Assembly: GCF_014649655.1 (NCBI RefSeq)
Contig: NZ_BMTL01000003.1
Span: 186,001-250,000 of the forward strand
Direction: 5' to 3'
DNA length: 64,000 nt
From: Streptomyces humidus
GTDB taxonomy: Bacteria; Actinomycetota; Actinomycetes; Streptomycetales; Streptomycetaceae
The translations under genes and the position numbers were made by a program. Shown here one piece after another: positions 34,951 through 44,464 of this stretch. The number at the start of each line of letters is the position of its first letter. Within the stretch, counting starts at the first letter, position 1. The notes beneath the pieces are model-generated. The model was not told where the DNA came from and did not search any database. It worked only from the letters and a program-made list of their open reading frames with translations.

Positions 34951-36354
34951 TCAGGCGCCGAGTTCGCGAACGGCCTGTGCGAACGCGTCACCGCGCTGGT
35001 TGTAGTTGACGAACATGTCCATGGAGGCGCAGGCCGGGGCGAGGAGCACCGTGTCGCCTGCGACGGCCAGGCGCCGGGCCTCCCGGACAGCCGCGAGCAT
35101 CGCCCCAGTGTCGGTCCGGTCGAGGTCGACGACGGGTACTTCCGGGGCGTGTCGCGCCAGGGCTTCCCGGATCAGGGCGCGGTCGGCGCCGATGAGCACC
35201 ACGGCGCGAAGGCGCGCGGCCGACTCGGCCACGAGCTCGTCGAAGGTGGCGCCCTTGGCGAGTCCGCCCGCGATCCAGACGATCGACTCGTAGGCGGCCA
35301 ACGAGGCTTGCGCCGCATGCGTGTTGGTGGCCTTGGAGTCGTCGACGAAGGCGACGCCGTCCACGTCCGCGACGTGGGAGATGCGGTGGGCGTCCGGGGT
35401 GAAGGCCCGCAGACCGTCCCGGACGGCCTGGGGAGGCACCCCGAAGGCGCGCGCGAGGGCCGCCGCGGCAAGGGCGTTGGCGATGTTGTGCGGGGCCGGC
35501 GGGTTCACGTCGGCGACCTCGGCGAGCTCCTGGGCGTTCTGCTGCCGGTTCTCGACGAAGGCGCGGTCGACCAGGATGCCGTCCACCACGCCGAGTTGGG
35601 ACGGGGCCGGGGCGCCGAGGGTGAAGCCGACGGCCCGGCAGCCCTCCTCGACGTCCGCCTCGCGCACCAGGTCCTCGGTGGCCTTGTCGGCCACGTTGTA
35701 GACGCAGGCGACTCGGTTGCCCTCGTAGACGCGCCCCTTGTCCTTGGCGTAGGCCTCCATGGAGCCGTGCCAGTCGAGGTGGTCGGGGGCGAGGTTGAGG
35801 ACGGCGGCGGAGTGGGCGCGCAGCGAGGGCGCCCAGTGCAGCTGATAGCTGGAGAGTTCGACGGCGAGGACGTCGTACCCCTCGTCCCCGGCCACCGCGT
35901 CCAGCAGCGAGACGCCGATATTGCCGACGGCGGCCGTGCGCAGGCCGGCGGCCTGGAGGATCGAGGCCAGCATCCGGGTGGTGGTCGTCTTGCCGTTGGT
36001 GCCGGTGACGCACAGCCAGGGAGCCGCATCGGGCCCCCTGAGCCGCCAGGCGAGTTCGACGTCGCCCCAGACCGGCACCCCGGCCTCGTGCGCCGCCGTG
36101 AACAGCGGCTTGTCCGGCTTCCAGCCGGGTGCGGTGACGACGAGTTCGGCGCCTTCGGGCAGGGTCTCCCCGTCGCCGAGGCGCACGGTCACGCCCAGCG
36201 CCTCCAGCTCGGCGGCCTGCTCCCGCGCGCGGGCGTCATCGCCGTCGTTGACGACGGTGACGTGTGCGCCGAGCCCGTGCAGCACCTTGGCCGCCGGGAC
36301 GCCGGAGACGCCGAGTCCGGCGACGGTGACGTTCTTCCCCTGCCAGTCGGTCAC
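34951..36354 (-). CDS. murD: UDP-MurNAc-L-Ala:D-Glu ligase
   Basis: A 467-residue Mur ligase adding D-Glu to UDP-MurNAc-L-Ala. The N-terminal Rossmann part is VTVAGLGVSGVPAAKVL, the ATP-binding loop is CVTGTNGKTTTTRM, and the central and C-terminal domains include NLAPDHLDWHGSMEAY and FVDDSKATNTHAA. GTG 36354 overlaps the mraY stop by 4 bases (GTGA); ATG 36369 is an in-frame alternative five codons upstream but gives no better homology. Confidence 0.96.
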   Translation of the reverse strand: MTDWQGKNVTVAGLGVSGVPAAKVLHGLGAHVTVVNDGDDARAREQAAELEALGVTVRLGDGETLPEGAELVVTAPGWKPDKPLFTAAHEAGVPVWGDVELAWRLRGPDAAPWLCVTGTNGKTTTTRMLASILQAAGLRTAAVGNIGVSLLDAVAGDEGYDVLAVELSSYQLHWAPSLRAHSAAVLNLAPDHLDWHGSMEAYAKDKGRVYEGNRVACVYNVADKATEDLVREADVEEGCRAVGFTLGAPAPSQLGVVDGILVDRAFVENRQQNAQELAEVADVNPPAPHNIANALAAAALARAFGVPPQAVRDGLRAFTPDAHRISHVADVDGVAFVDDSKATNTHAAQASLAAYESIVWIAGGLAKGATFDELVAESAARLRAVVLIGADRALIREALARHAPEVPVVDLDRTDTGAMLAAVREARRLAVAGDTVLLAPACASMDMFVNYNQRGDAFAQAVRELGA

Positions 36355-37424
36355 TTGTCCGCTGCCCATCCCGCGTAGAAGAGACCCAGTCCGACGATCA
36401 CGCAGATGCCCTGGATGATCCAGAAGCGGACCACGACCAGGACCTCGGACCAGCCTTTGAGTTCGAAGTGGTGCTGCAGTGGCGCCATCCGGAAGACGCG
36501 CTTGCCGGTGAGCTTGAAGGAACCGACCTGGATGACCACCGACATGGTGATCAGCACGAACAGGCCGCCCAGGAGGGCGATCAGCAGCTCGGTGCGGGAG
36601 CAGATCGCCAGACCGGCGAGCACGCCGCCGAGCGCCAGCGATCCGGTGTCCCCCATGAAGATCTTGGCCGGGGACGTGTTCCACCACAGGAAGCCGAGGC
36701 AGGCGCCCATCAGCGCGGAGGCGATGACCGCGAGGTCCAGCGGATCGCGCACCTCGTAACAGGCGCTGGGGTTGGTCAGCGTCTCGCCGTTGGCACAGGA
36801 CTCCTGGAACTGCCAGACGCCGATGAACGTGTAGGCGCCGAAGACGAGGACGGAGGCGCCGGTGGCGAGGCCGTCCAGACCGTCCGTCAGGTTCACGCCG
36901 TTGGACATCGCCAGGATCATGAACAGCGCCCAGACCACGAACAGCACGGGGCCGATCGTCCAGCCGAAGTCCGTGATGAACGACAGCTTGGTGGAGGCGG
37001 GCGTGTTGCCCCGGTTGTCGGAGAACTGCAGCGACAGGACGGCGAAGGCGATGCCGACGATCAGCTGGCCGGCCATCTTCGCCTTGGCCCGCAGGCCCAG
37101 CGAACGACGCTTGACGATCTTGATGTAGTCGTCGAGGAAGCCGACCAGGCCCATGCCGCACATCAGGCCCAGCACCAGCAGACCGGAGTAGGTCGGCGGC
37201 TTGCCGGTGATCACCTTGGACAGGAAGTACGCGGCGACCGTGGCCAGGATGAACGCGATGCCGCCCATCGTCGGCGTACCGCGCTTGCTGGCGTGCTCGC
37301 GCGGGCCGTCGTCGCGGATGTACTGGCCGTAGCCCTTGCGCGCCAGCAGCTTGATCAGCAGCGGCGTGCCGACCAGCGTCAGGAAGAGGCCGATCACACC
37401 CGCGAACAAGATCTGATTCATCAT
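36351..37424 (-). CDS. mraY: phospho-MurNAc-pentapeptide translocase
   Basis: A 357-residue membrane enzyme that transfers phospho-MurNAc-pentapeptide to undecaprenyl phosphate, forming lipid I. About ten helices are visible. The conserved aspartate motifs FLDDYIK, NLTDGLDGLA and FMGDTGSLALGG and the KRGTPTMGG loop are intact. ATG 37424 overlaps the murF stop by 4 bases (ATGA), so the genes are translationally coupled. Confidence 0.97.
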   Translation of the reverse strand: MMNQILFAGVIGLFLTLVGTPLLIKLLARKGYGQYIRDDGPREHASKRGTPTMGGIAFILATVAAYFLSKVITGKPPTYSGLLVLGLMCGMGLVGFLDDYIKIVKRRSLGLRAKAKMAGQLIVGIAFAVLSLQFSDNRGNTPASTKLSFITDFGWTIGPVLFVVWALFMILAMSNGVNLTDGLDGLATGASVLVFGAYTFIGVWQFQESCANGETLTNPSACYEVRDPLDLAVIASALMGACLGFLWWNTSPAKIFMGDTGSLALGGVLAGLAICSRTELLIALLGGLFVLITMSVVIQVGSFKLTGKRVFRMAPLQHHFELKGWSEVLVVVRFWIIQGICVIVGLGLFYAGWAADK

Positions 37425-38851
37425 CGGGCGGCGACCTCACCCTCGGCGCCGGTCGCGAGCAGCGCCTGCGCGACGCTCTCGAGGCCGACCGAACGGGACG
37501 CCTTCACGAGCACCACGTCCCCCGGGCGCAACTCGCTGCGCAACAGGTCGACAGCCGCCTGTGCGTCGGACACGTGCACCGACTCCTCACCCCACGAACC
37601 CTCGTTATATGCGCCCAGTTGCAGCCAGGCGGCTTCCCTGCCCCCGACCGCGACGAGCTTGCCGACATTGAGCCGGACGGCGAGCCGTCCGACCGCGTCG
37701 TGCTCGGCGAGCGCCTCGTCCCCGAGCTCGGCCATCTTGCCGAGCACCGCCCAGGTCCGGCCCCCCTTCGCCTGTGAGGCTCTGCCCATTGCAGCGAGCG
37801 CGCGCAGAGCGGCTCGCATGGACTCGGGGTTCGCGTTGTAGGCGTCGTTGACGATCGTCACGCCGTCCGGGCGCTCGGTGACCTCCATCCGCCAGCGGGA
37901 GAGGGAGCCCGCCTCGGAGAGCGCGGTGGCGATCTCTTCCGCGGACATGCCCAGCTCATGGGCGACGGCGGCCGCGGCGAGCGCGTTCGACACGTGATGC
38001 TCACCGTACAGGCGCATGGTCACATCGCTGCACCCGGAGGGTGTGTGAAGCCTGAATGCGGGCTGTCCGCTGTCCATGAGTCGCACGTTCTCGGCCCGAA
38101 CGTCCGCTTCGTCGGACTCGCCGAAAAGGACCACCTTCGCCTGTGTACGGGAGGCCATGGCGCGGACCGAGGGGTCGTCGGCGTTGAGGATCGCGATGCC
38201 GCCCTCGCTCGCCGGCGGCAGCGCCTCGACCAACTCGCCCTTTGCCTGTGCGATCTGTTCGCGGCCGCCGAACTCGCCGATGTGGGCGGTGCCGACGTTC
38301 AGCACGAGACCGATCCGCGGGGGCGTCAGACCGGTGAGGTAGCGGATGTGTCCGATCCCGCGGGCCCCCATCTCCAGCACGAGGAACCGGGTCTCCTCGG
38401 TGGCCGACAGCGCCGTCAGCGGCAGCCCGATCTCGTTGTTGAGCGAGCCGGGCGTGAACACGGTCGGCGCCTTGCGCCGGAGCACCTGGGCGACGAGGTC
38501 CTTGGTGCTGGTCTTGCCGGCCGAGCCGGTGAGAGCGACGAGGGTCGCGCCGAGCGCTTGCACGACGTGCCGGGCGAGGGCGCCGAGCGCCGCCTGGACG
38601 TCGTCCACGACGATCGCGGGGACGCCCACGGGCCGTGAGGCCAGCACGGCCGCCGCGCCCGCCTCGACGACCTGGGCCGCGTAGTCGTGGCCGTCCACGC
38701 GTTCGCCGACGAAGGCGACGAAGAGGCTGCCGGGCTCCACCTCGCGGGAGTCCCGGACGACCGGTCCGGTGACCCGCGCGGACGGATCCGGTATGTCGTG
38801 CGTCTGTCCGCCGACGACTGCTGCGATCTCGGCGAGGGAGAGGGCGATCAC
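37421..38851 (-). CDS. murF: UDP-MurNAc-tripeptide:D-Ala-D-Ala ligase
   Basis: A 476-residue Mur ligase that attaches D-Ala-D-Ala to the tripeptide. It has the N-terminal uridine-binding domain (VVRDSREVEPGSLFVAF), the ATP loop ALTGSAGKTSTKDLV, and VFTPGSLNNEIGLPLT and NDAYNANPESMRAAL. GTG 38851 is 4 bases after the murE stop and begins VIALSLAEIAAVVGG, where homology starts; the open frame upstream is antisense-like junk. In-frame upstream starts have no ribosome-binding site. Confidence 0.96.
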   Translation of the reverse strand: MIALSLAEIAAVVGGQTHDIPDPSARVTGPVVRDSREVEPGSLFVAFVGERVDGHDYAAQVVEAGAAAVLASRPVGVPAIVVDDVQAALGALARHVVQALGATLVALTGSAGKTSTKDLVAQVLRRKAPTVFTPGSLNNEIGLPLTALSATEETRFLVLEMGARGIGHIRYLTGLTPPRIGLVLNVGTAHIGEFGGREQIAQAKGELVEALPPASEGGIAILNADDPSVRAMASRTQAKVVLFGESDEADVRAENVRLMDSGQPAFRLHTPSGCSDVTMRLYGEHHVSNALAAAAVAHELGMSAEEIATALSEAGSLSRWRMEVTERPDGVTIVNDAYNANPESMRAALRALAAMGRASQAKGGRTWAVLGKMAELGDEALAEHDAVGRLAVRLNVGKLVAVGGREAAWLQLGAYNEGSWGEESVHVSDAQAAVDLLRSELRPGDVVLVKASRSVGLESVAQALLATGAEGEVAAR

Positions 38852-38855
38852 AAGT

Positions 38856-40526
38856 TCATCCCTGGGTCTGCTGGATAGCTTCGCGAAGCACCTGGCGGTC
38901 GTCGAACGGACGGACGACGCCGGCGATGTCCTGGCCCTGCTCATGGCCCTTGCCCGCGACCAGCACGGTGTCCCCCGCATGCGCCCGGGCCACGACCGCG
39001 CCGATGGCGGCGGCCCGGTCCTCGAACAGCAGGACCTCGCCGCGCTCGTGCGCGGGCACGGACGCCGCGCCTTCGAGCATGGTCGCGAGGATCGCGAGCG
39101 GATCCTCGGAGCGGGGGTTGTCGGAGGTCAGCACGGCGGTGTCGGCGAGCCGGGCGACGGCGGCGCCCATCGGGGCCCGCTTGGTGCGGTCCCGGTCGCC
39201 GCCGCAGCCGAGGACGACGTGCAGGCGCCCCTTGGTGACCTTGCGCAGCGCCCGCAGGACCGACTCGACCGCATCCGTCTTGTGGGCGTAGTCGACGACC
39301 GCGAGATAGGGCTGCCCGGCGTCCACCCGCTCCAGTCGGCCCGGGACGCCCGGCACGGCGGCGACGCCGTCGGCGGCGGTCTGCGGGTCGATGCCGGCGG
39401 CGGCGAGGGCGACGATCGCGGCGAGGGTGTTCGCCACGTTGAAGGAGCCGGGCAGCGGAGACCGGGCGGCCGCCCGCACCCCTCCCGGGCCCACCACGGC
39501 GAACGTCGCGTCCATCGGGCCGATCTCGACGTCGACCGCTCGCCAGTCGGCGTCCGGGTGGCCCTCGGCGGAGAAGGTGACGACCGGGACCTCCGCCTCC
39601 TCGACCAGCCGGCGGCCGTACTCGTCGTCGAAGTTGACCACGCCGAGTTTGCTGCGTTTCCGGGTGAACAGCCGCGCCTTGGCCTGGAAGTAGTCCTCCA
39701 TGCCGGAGTGGAACTCCATGTGCTCCGGGCTGAGGTTGTTGAACACCGCGATGTCGAAGACGCAGCCGTCGACCCGGCCGAGGACCAGGGCGTGGCTGGA
39801 GACCTCCATGGCGACCGCCTCGACGCCGCGCTCGCGCATGACGGCGAACAGGGCCTGCAGATCGGTGGCTTCGGGGGTGGTGCGCTCGGACTTGATGCGC
39901 TCGTCGCCGATGCGCGTCTCCACGGTGCCGATGAGTCCGGTGGACCTGACCGACTTCAGGCCGCCCTCGACGAGGTAGGCGGTGGTCGTCTTGCCCGAGG
40001 TGCCGGTGATGCCGATCTGGAGCAGGTCGCGGCCGGGGCGCCCGTAGATCGTGGCCGCCAGCTCGCCCATCCGCCCGCGCGGGTCGTCGACGACCAGGGC
40101 CGGCAGGCCGGCCGCGGCGACGCGCTCGGCGCCCGCCGGATCGGTCAGCACGGCGACGGCGCCCAGGCTCGCGGCCTGGGTGACGAAGTCGGCGCCGTGC
40201 AGGCGGGCGCCCGGAAGGGCGGCGTACAGGTCGCCGGGGCGGACCGCGCGTGAGTCGTGGGTGATGCCCGTGACCTCGGCGGCGGCGCTGTCCGGCTTCG
40301 CGGCGCCCAGCTGATCGGCGAGGTCCGCGAGGGGTGTGGCGCAGACCTGGGCCGGTCGCGGCGGTCCCGGATATGTCACGGAAGCGCCCTTCTGGGTGGT
40401 TCGGGACTGATCAGCGTGTGGCACGGCGGTGAGCGTACCGGGCGCACCCGCCCGGGGGCGAAGCGAGGGCGCGGCGGCGGACGCGGGCGGTGCGGGGTTC
40501 CCGGGGTCGGGAGTGATCATGGTCAC
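38856..40526 (-). CDS. murE: UDP-MurNAc-dipeptide:meso/LL-DAP ligase
   Basis: A Mur ligase of up to 556 residues. Its ATP loop is GITGTSGKTTTAYLVE, and the DAP-selecting motif DNPRSEDP is present, so diaminopimelate (LL-form in Streptomyces) is the substrate. ATG 40526 gives an N-terminal extension of about 49 Pro/Ala-rich residues before the conserved start at GTG 40379 (VTYPGPPRPAQV). Streptomyces annotations carry both forms. Four bases separate its stop from the murF start. Confidence 0.94.
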   Translation of the reverse strand: MTMITPDPGNPAPPASAAAPSLRPRAGAPGTLTAVPHADQSRTTQKGASVTYPGPPRPAQVCATPLADLADQLGAAKPDSAAAEVTGITHDSRAVRPGDLYAALPGARLHGADFVTQAASLGAVAVLTDPAGAERVAAAGLPALVVDDPRGRMGELAATIYGRPGRDLLQIGITGTSGKTTTAYLVEGGLKSVRSTGLIGTVETRIGDERIKSERTTPEATDLQALFAVMRERGVEAVAMEVSSHALVLGRVDGCVFDIAVFNNLSPEHMEFHSGMEDYFQAKARLFTRKRSKLGVVNFDDEYGRRLVEEAEVPVVTFSAEGHPDADWRAVDVEIGPMDATFAVVGPGGVRAAARSPLPGSFNVANTLAAIVALAAAGIDPQTAADGVAAVPGVPGRLERVDAGQPYLAVVDYAHKTDAVESVLRALRKVTKGRLHVVLGCGGDRDRTKRAPMGAAVARLADTAVLTSDNPRSEDPLAILATMLEGAASVPAHERGEVLLFEDRAAAIGAVVARAHAGDTVLVAGKGHEQGQDIAGVVRPFDDRQVLREAIQQTQG

Positions 40527-40637
40527 GGGCTCGGTTCCTGGCTTGTTCGGCGCTGAACAGTGGCGGGCGGGGGTCGTGGGCGGACGGGGGAGGGCTGGTC
40601 CGGGCGGCCCGGTCGGGGCCCGGCGGGGCGCTTGCGG

Positions 40638-42611
40638 TCAGGGCGTGAAGGAGACCGGGAGGCTGGCGGCCTTCGCCCCGGTCGGCGGGACCTGCAGGGT
40701 CTTCAGGGCGAACTCCATGACCTGTTTGAAGACGGGACCGCAGATCTGGCCGCCGAAGTAACTGCCCTCGGTGGCGTTCTGGATCGCGCAGTAGACGGTG
40801 ATGCGGGGATTGTCGGCGGGCGCGAACCCGGCGAACGACGAGGTGTACCCCTTGTAGCTGCCGGTGGCCGGATCCACGCGGTTGGCGGTACCCGTCTTGC
40901 CCGCGACGCGGTAGCCGGGGATGCGCGCCTTGGCGCCCGTTCCCTGCTCGTCGTCCACGACCGACTCCAGCATCTGGGCGACGGTCTTCGCCGTCTTCTG
41001 GCTCACTACCCGCGACCTGGAGGGCGCCTGGGCCGCGGTGAAGCGGCCGTCCGGCCCCCTGACACCGCGCACCAGGGTGGGCTCGACGCGGACGCCGCCG
41101 TTGGCGATCGTGGAGTACACCGAGGCCGCCTGCAGCGCGTTGAGGGACATGCCCTGGCCGAAAGGGATCGTGTACTGCTGCGAGGTCGACCACTTGGCGG
41201 GCGCGGCGAGGATGCCCCTGGTCTCGCCGGGGAAGCCGAGTCCGGTGTGGCTGCCGATGCCGAACTTGCGCAGGTACGAGTACAGGACCCGGTTGGCCTC
41301 CGCCTGCGTCCTGCCGAGCTGGCCGGTGGCCAGGATGGTGCCGATGTTGCTGGACTTGGCGAGCACGCCGTTGAGCGTGAGGTACCAGGTGGCGTGGTCG
41401 ACGTCGTCCTGGAACAGCCGGTCGCCGCGGTGCAGCCGGTTGGGCACGGTGACACGGGTCAGCGGGGTGGCGGCGTTCTCCTCCAGCACGGCGGCCATCG
41501 ACATGACCTTGGCGGTGGAGCCGGGCTCGTAGGCGTCCTGCACGGCCGGGTTGCCGAGGTCCGCGGGGCGGGCCTTGGAGAGGTCGTTGGGGTCGAAGCC
41601 GGGCGAGTTGGCCATCGCGAGGATCTCGCCGGTGCGGGTGTCCTGCACGATGACGTAGCCGCGGTCCGCCCGGGACTGCGCGACCTGGTCGGTGATGGCG
41701 TTCTGCGCGGCCCACTGGATGTCGCGGTCGATCGTGAGCTCGACGTCGGAGCCCGGCACCGCCGGGGTCTCGGTGGAGCCCGCGGTGGGCACCTGACGGC
41801 CGCCGGACTGGGCGTAGCGGATCTTGCCGTCCTTGCCGGTCAGGGTGGCGTTCAGCTGCTGCTCGACACCGCCGCCGCCCTTGCCGTCGGCGTTGACCCA
41901 GCCCAGTATCCCGGCGGCGAGGTCGCCGTTGGGGTACACCCGCTTGCTGCTGGGCACGGAGAAGACCCCGGCGAGGACGTTGACCGTGGTCCGGTCCGTC
42001 TCCGACTTGGCGGAGAGCGCGGACCGCAGGTCCCTGATCTGCTTCCAGACCTGGGGGGTCTGCCGGCCGGCGAGCTTGACGTAGCGCAGCTGACGGTCCT
42101 TGGGCCGCAGCTTCCTGGCGAGCGCGGCCTGGTCCTGGCCGAGGATGGGCGCGAGCAGGGCGGCGGCCTGCTCGGGACCGTCGTCGATCTTGAGCTGGGG
42201 GCGGGCGAACATCGTGGGGTCGGCCGTGATGTCGTAGGCGTCCTCGCTGGTCGCGAAGGCCACGCCGGTGCGGTCGGTGATCTCGCCGCGCTCGGCGGCC
42301 AGCACCTGGCCGACGTACCGGTTCTGCTCGGCCTTGGCGGCGTAGCTGCTCGCGTCGACGGCCTGCACCTGCAGGAGGCGGACCACGAAGGCGAGGAGGA
42401 CCAGCGTCAGCGCGAGGCCGACCATGCGCAGCCGGGGGCGGGGACTGCCGAGCCGGATGACGCGCGGGGCCGGGGGGCGGGGGGCGGCGGCCGGGCGGCG
42501 GGCCGGGCGGCCGCCGGGGCCCGGGCGCCGCTGGGCGGACGCGGGGCGCGAGGGCCGGGCGGGGCCGGGCACCCGCCGGCGCGGCGGTTCCCTGGTGGAC
42601 ACTTCCGTCAC
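40638..42611 (-). CDS. ftsI: septal transpeptidase FtsI (PBP3, class B)
   Basis: A 657-residue penicillin-binding protein. A long basic cytoplasmic tail (about 60 residues) precedes one membrane helix (MVGLALTLVLLAFVVRLLQV). The PBP dimerisation domain follows, then the transpeptidase domain with the serine in EPGSTAKVM (S365), SSN at 420-422 and KTGT at 572-575. It cross-links septal peptidoglycan with FtsW. GTG 42611 overlaps the ftsL stop by 4 bases. It is 111 bases before murE. Confidence 0.96.
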   Translation of the reverse strand: MTEVSTREPPRRRVPGPARPSRPASAQRRPGPGGRPARRPAAAPRPPAPRVIRLGSPRPRLRMVGLALTLVLLAFVVRLLQVQAVDASSYAAKAEQNRYVGQVLAAERGEITDRTGVAFATSEDAYDITADPTMFARPQLKIDDGPEQAAALLAPILGQDQAALARKLRPKDRQLRYVKLAGRQTPQVWKQIRDLRSALSAKSETDRTTVNVLAGVFSVPSSKRVYPNGDLAAGILGWVNADGKGGGGVEQQLNATLTGKDGKIRYAQSGGRQVPTAGSTETPAVPGSDVELTIDRDIQWAAQNAITDQVAQSRADRGYVIVQDTRTGEILAMANSPGFDPNDLSKARPADLGNPAVQDAYEPGSTAKVMSMAAVLEENAATPLTRVTVPNRLHRGDRLFQDDVDHATWYLTLNGVLAKSSNIGTILATGQLGRTQAEANRVLYSYLRKFGIGSHTGLGFPGETRGILAAPAKWSTSQQYTIPFGQGMSLNALQAASVYSTIANGGVRVEPTLVRGVRGPDGRFTAAQAPSRSRVVSQKTAKTVAQMLESVVDDEQGTGAKARIPGYRVAGKTGTANRVDPATGSYKGYTSSFAGFAPADNPRITVYCAIQNATEGSYFGGQICGPVFKQVMEFALKTLQVPPTGAKAASLPVSFTP

Positions 42612-43138
42612 CTGCCGGGGGTCTCGGGGGTGGTTGCGGTCGGGTCGGGGGCCGCGCTCCGCGCCGGAGAGCCGAGCGGGGTGTCGCTCGGGACCGGCTC
42701 CGGGGACGGTCCGGCCGTCGGGGAGAGCAGCAGGGCCTCGGGCGGCCGGACGACGGGAGCCTCCTGCACGGACTGCGCCGCGGCCGAGGGGACGCCCCTC
42801 ACGGTGCCGTCGGGGTTCAGGAAGGCCGGGTCACCGCCCGGGACCATGCCCAGTTCGCGCGCGCGCCGCTGGAGGGCGTCCGGGGCGGAGTAGGAGTCGA
42901 TGTCGCGCTGGAGCGCCTGCTCCTCGTCGGTGAGGCTCTTGGTGTCCTTGCGCAGGTCGTCCATCTTGAACGAGCCCTCGCTGAGCGCGGAGTTCAGCAC
43001 CAGCAGCCCGATGAGGCCGCCGCCGAGGAGAAGGACGACGAGGAGGACGAACGGGGTGCGGGCCGCCTGGCGCGGGCCGGCCGGGAAGAGCCGCGCGAGC
43101 CGGGCGGCCCTCCCCTTCAGTTCGGGTTTCCCGCTCAC
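42608..43138 (-). CDS. ftsL: cell division protein FtsL
   Basis: A 176-residue bitopic protein. A basic cytoplasmic N-terminus leads to one membrane helix (TPFVLLVVLLLGGGLIGLLV) and a periplasm-side coiled coil (MDDLRKDTKSLTDEEQALQRDIDSY). The C-terminal Pro/Ser-rich 60 residues look disordered. FtsL forms a complex with FtsQ and DivIC. The family is poorly conserved, so position between rsmH and ftsI is the main support. GTG 43138. Confidence 0.88.
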   Translation of the reverse strand: MSGKPELKGRAARLARLFPAGPRQAARTPFVLLVVLLLGGGLIGLLVLNSALSEGSFKMDDLRKDTKSLTDEEQALQRDIDSYSAPDALQRRARELGMVPGGDPAFLNPDGTVRGVPSAAAQSVQEAPVVRPPEALLLSPTAGPSPEPVPSDTPLGSPARSAAPDPTATTPETPGR

Positions 43139-43182
43139 TCGGCCTCCCCCGGATGGAACTCGCCACCCTCGGCTCACGCCCG

Positions 43183-44139
43183 TCATTCGATGGACTCCCT
43201 GATCCGCTCGGCCCCGCGCAGTCGCGCGGGTGCGGCGCGCCGGTTCTCGGCGATCTCTTCCTCGGTGGGAAGTTCGGCACCACGGGTGAGCAGCTTGAGC
43301 CGCGGCTGGTAGCGCTCGGGGACGACGGGCAGTCCGGGCGGGGCGGTGTTGGCGGCGCCGGCCGCGAACACCTGCTTGACCAGACGGTCTTCGAGCGAGT
43401 GATACGACAGAACGGCGATCCGGCCGCCCACGGCCAGCGTCTCGACGGCCGCCGGGATCGCCCTTTCCAGGACGGAGAGTTCGCCGTTGACCTCGATGCG
43501 CAGCGCCTGGAAGGTGCGCTTGGCCGGGTTGCCGCCGGTGCGCTTGGCGGCCTGCGGAAGCGCGGCCCGGATCAGCTCGACCAGCCGGGCGCTGTTGGTG
43601 AACGGCTCCTTGTCGCGCTCCCGCACGACGGCGGAGACGATCCGCTTGGCCTGCTTCTCCTCGCCGTACGCCCGCAGGATCCGTACGAGTTCGCCGGGCG
43701 GGTAGGTGTTGAGGACCTCGGCGGCGCTGACGCCGGTCGTCTGGTCCATCCGCATGTCGAGCGGGGCGTCCTGGGCGTAGGCGAAGCCGCGGTCGGCCTC
43801 GTCCAGTTGCATGGAGGAGACGCCGAGGTCGAACAGGACGCCCTGCACGCGCGCGTGCCCGAGCCGGTCGAGCACCTCGGGGAGTTCGTCGTAGACGGCG
43901 TGCACGAGGGTGGCGCGGTCGCCGAAGGGGGCGAGGCGCTCGCCGGACAGGCGCAGGGCCTCCTTGTCGCGGTCGAGGGCGACGAGCCGGGCCTCGGGGA
44001 ACTGCGTCAGCAGGGCCTCGCTGTGGCCGCCGAGGCCGAGCGTGCAGTCGACGACCACCGCTCCGGGTTCCTGGAGGGCGGGGGCCAACAGGTCCAGGCA
44101 CCGCTGGAGCATCACCGGGACATGTCGACTGTGACTCAA
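43183..44139 (-). CDS. rsmH: 16S rRNA (cytosine1402-N4)-methyltransferase
   Basis: A 318-residue SAM methyltransferase (MraW/RsmH). SAM-binding motif [16 protein letters not shown], then [19 protein letters not shown], and the C-terminal [11 protein letters not shown] block. It methylates C1402 in the ribosomal P site. TTG 44139 ([12 protein letters not shown]) starts right at the conserved region; a GAGAGG Shine-Dalgarno lies upstream and no in-frame ATG or GTG precedes it closely. It is the first gene of the dcw run, with no mraZ before it. Confidence 0.94.
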   Translation of the reverse strand: MSHSRHVPVMLQRCLDLLAPALQEPGAVVVDCTLGLGGHSEALLTQFPEARLVALDRDKEALRLSGERLAPFGDRATLVHAVYDELPEVLDRLGHARVQGVLFDLGVSSMQLDEADRGFAYAQDAPLDMRMDQTTGVSAAEVLNTYPPGELVRILRAYGEEKQAKRIVSAVVRERDKEPFTNSARLVELIRAALPQAAKRTGGNPAKRTFQALRIEVNGELSVLERAIPAAVETLAVGGRIAVLSYHSLEDRLVKQVFAAGAANTAPPGLPVVPERYQPRLKLLTRGAELPTEEEIAENRRAAPARLRGAERIRESIE

Positions 44140-44295
44140 GGGGGCCTCTCAGATCCGGCGGGTGGTACGCACCGCCGGGTCCCCGCCCCTCGTGAAGGGA
44201 AGGCCTGCCGGCGCCGCGGGGAGATCTCCGGCGGCCGGGCCGGGGTCTCTCGGGATTCAGTCCAGCAGGGAGATCGTCGCCTCCCGCTTCGCGTC

Positions 44296-44323
44296 ACTTT
44301 AGTCCACGGTGTCGCGCGGTCAA
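44296..44323 (-). promoter_or_regulatory. candidate promoter of the dcw cluster (rsmH)
   Basis: On the minus strand TTGACC (44318-44323), a 16-bp spacer and TAAAGT (44296-44301) match the vegetative promoter consensus well. The expected start leaves a leader of about 150 nt before rsmH TTG 44139. The surrounding bases are AT-richer than average. Confidence 0.65.
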
Positions 44324-44464
44324 TCAACCGGCCTGCACGGCGCGGCCCAGGGGTGCGCGCTCCCTCCGAGCGGCTGTGTCATACCTCACAAAGAGGGCGT
44401 GATGACGCTCTTTTTCCCTACGCACGGCGAGACCGGAACGCCCGTGACCAGTACCGTCATGGGT
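44324..44464. other. divergent intergenic region, rsmH / carbonic anhydrase
   Basis: The right half of the gap between the two divergent genes. TACCGT at 44452-44457 ends 7 nt before ATG 44465 of the carbonic anhydrase gene and may be its -10, implying a leaderless transcript. No ribosome-binding site or gene is seen. Confidence 0.4.
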
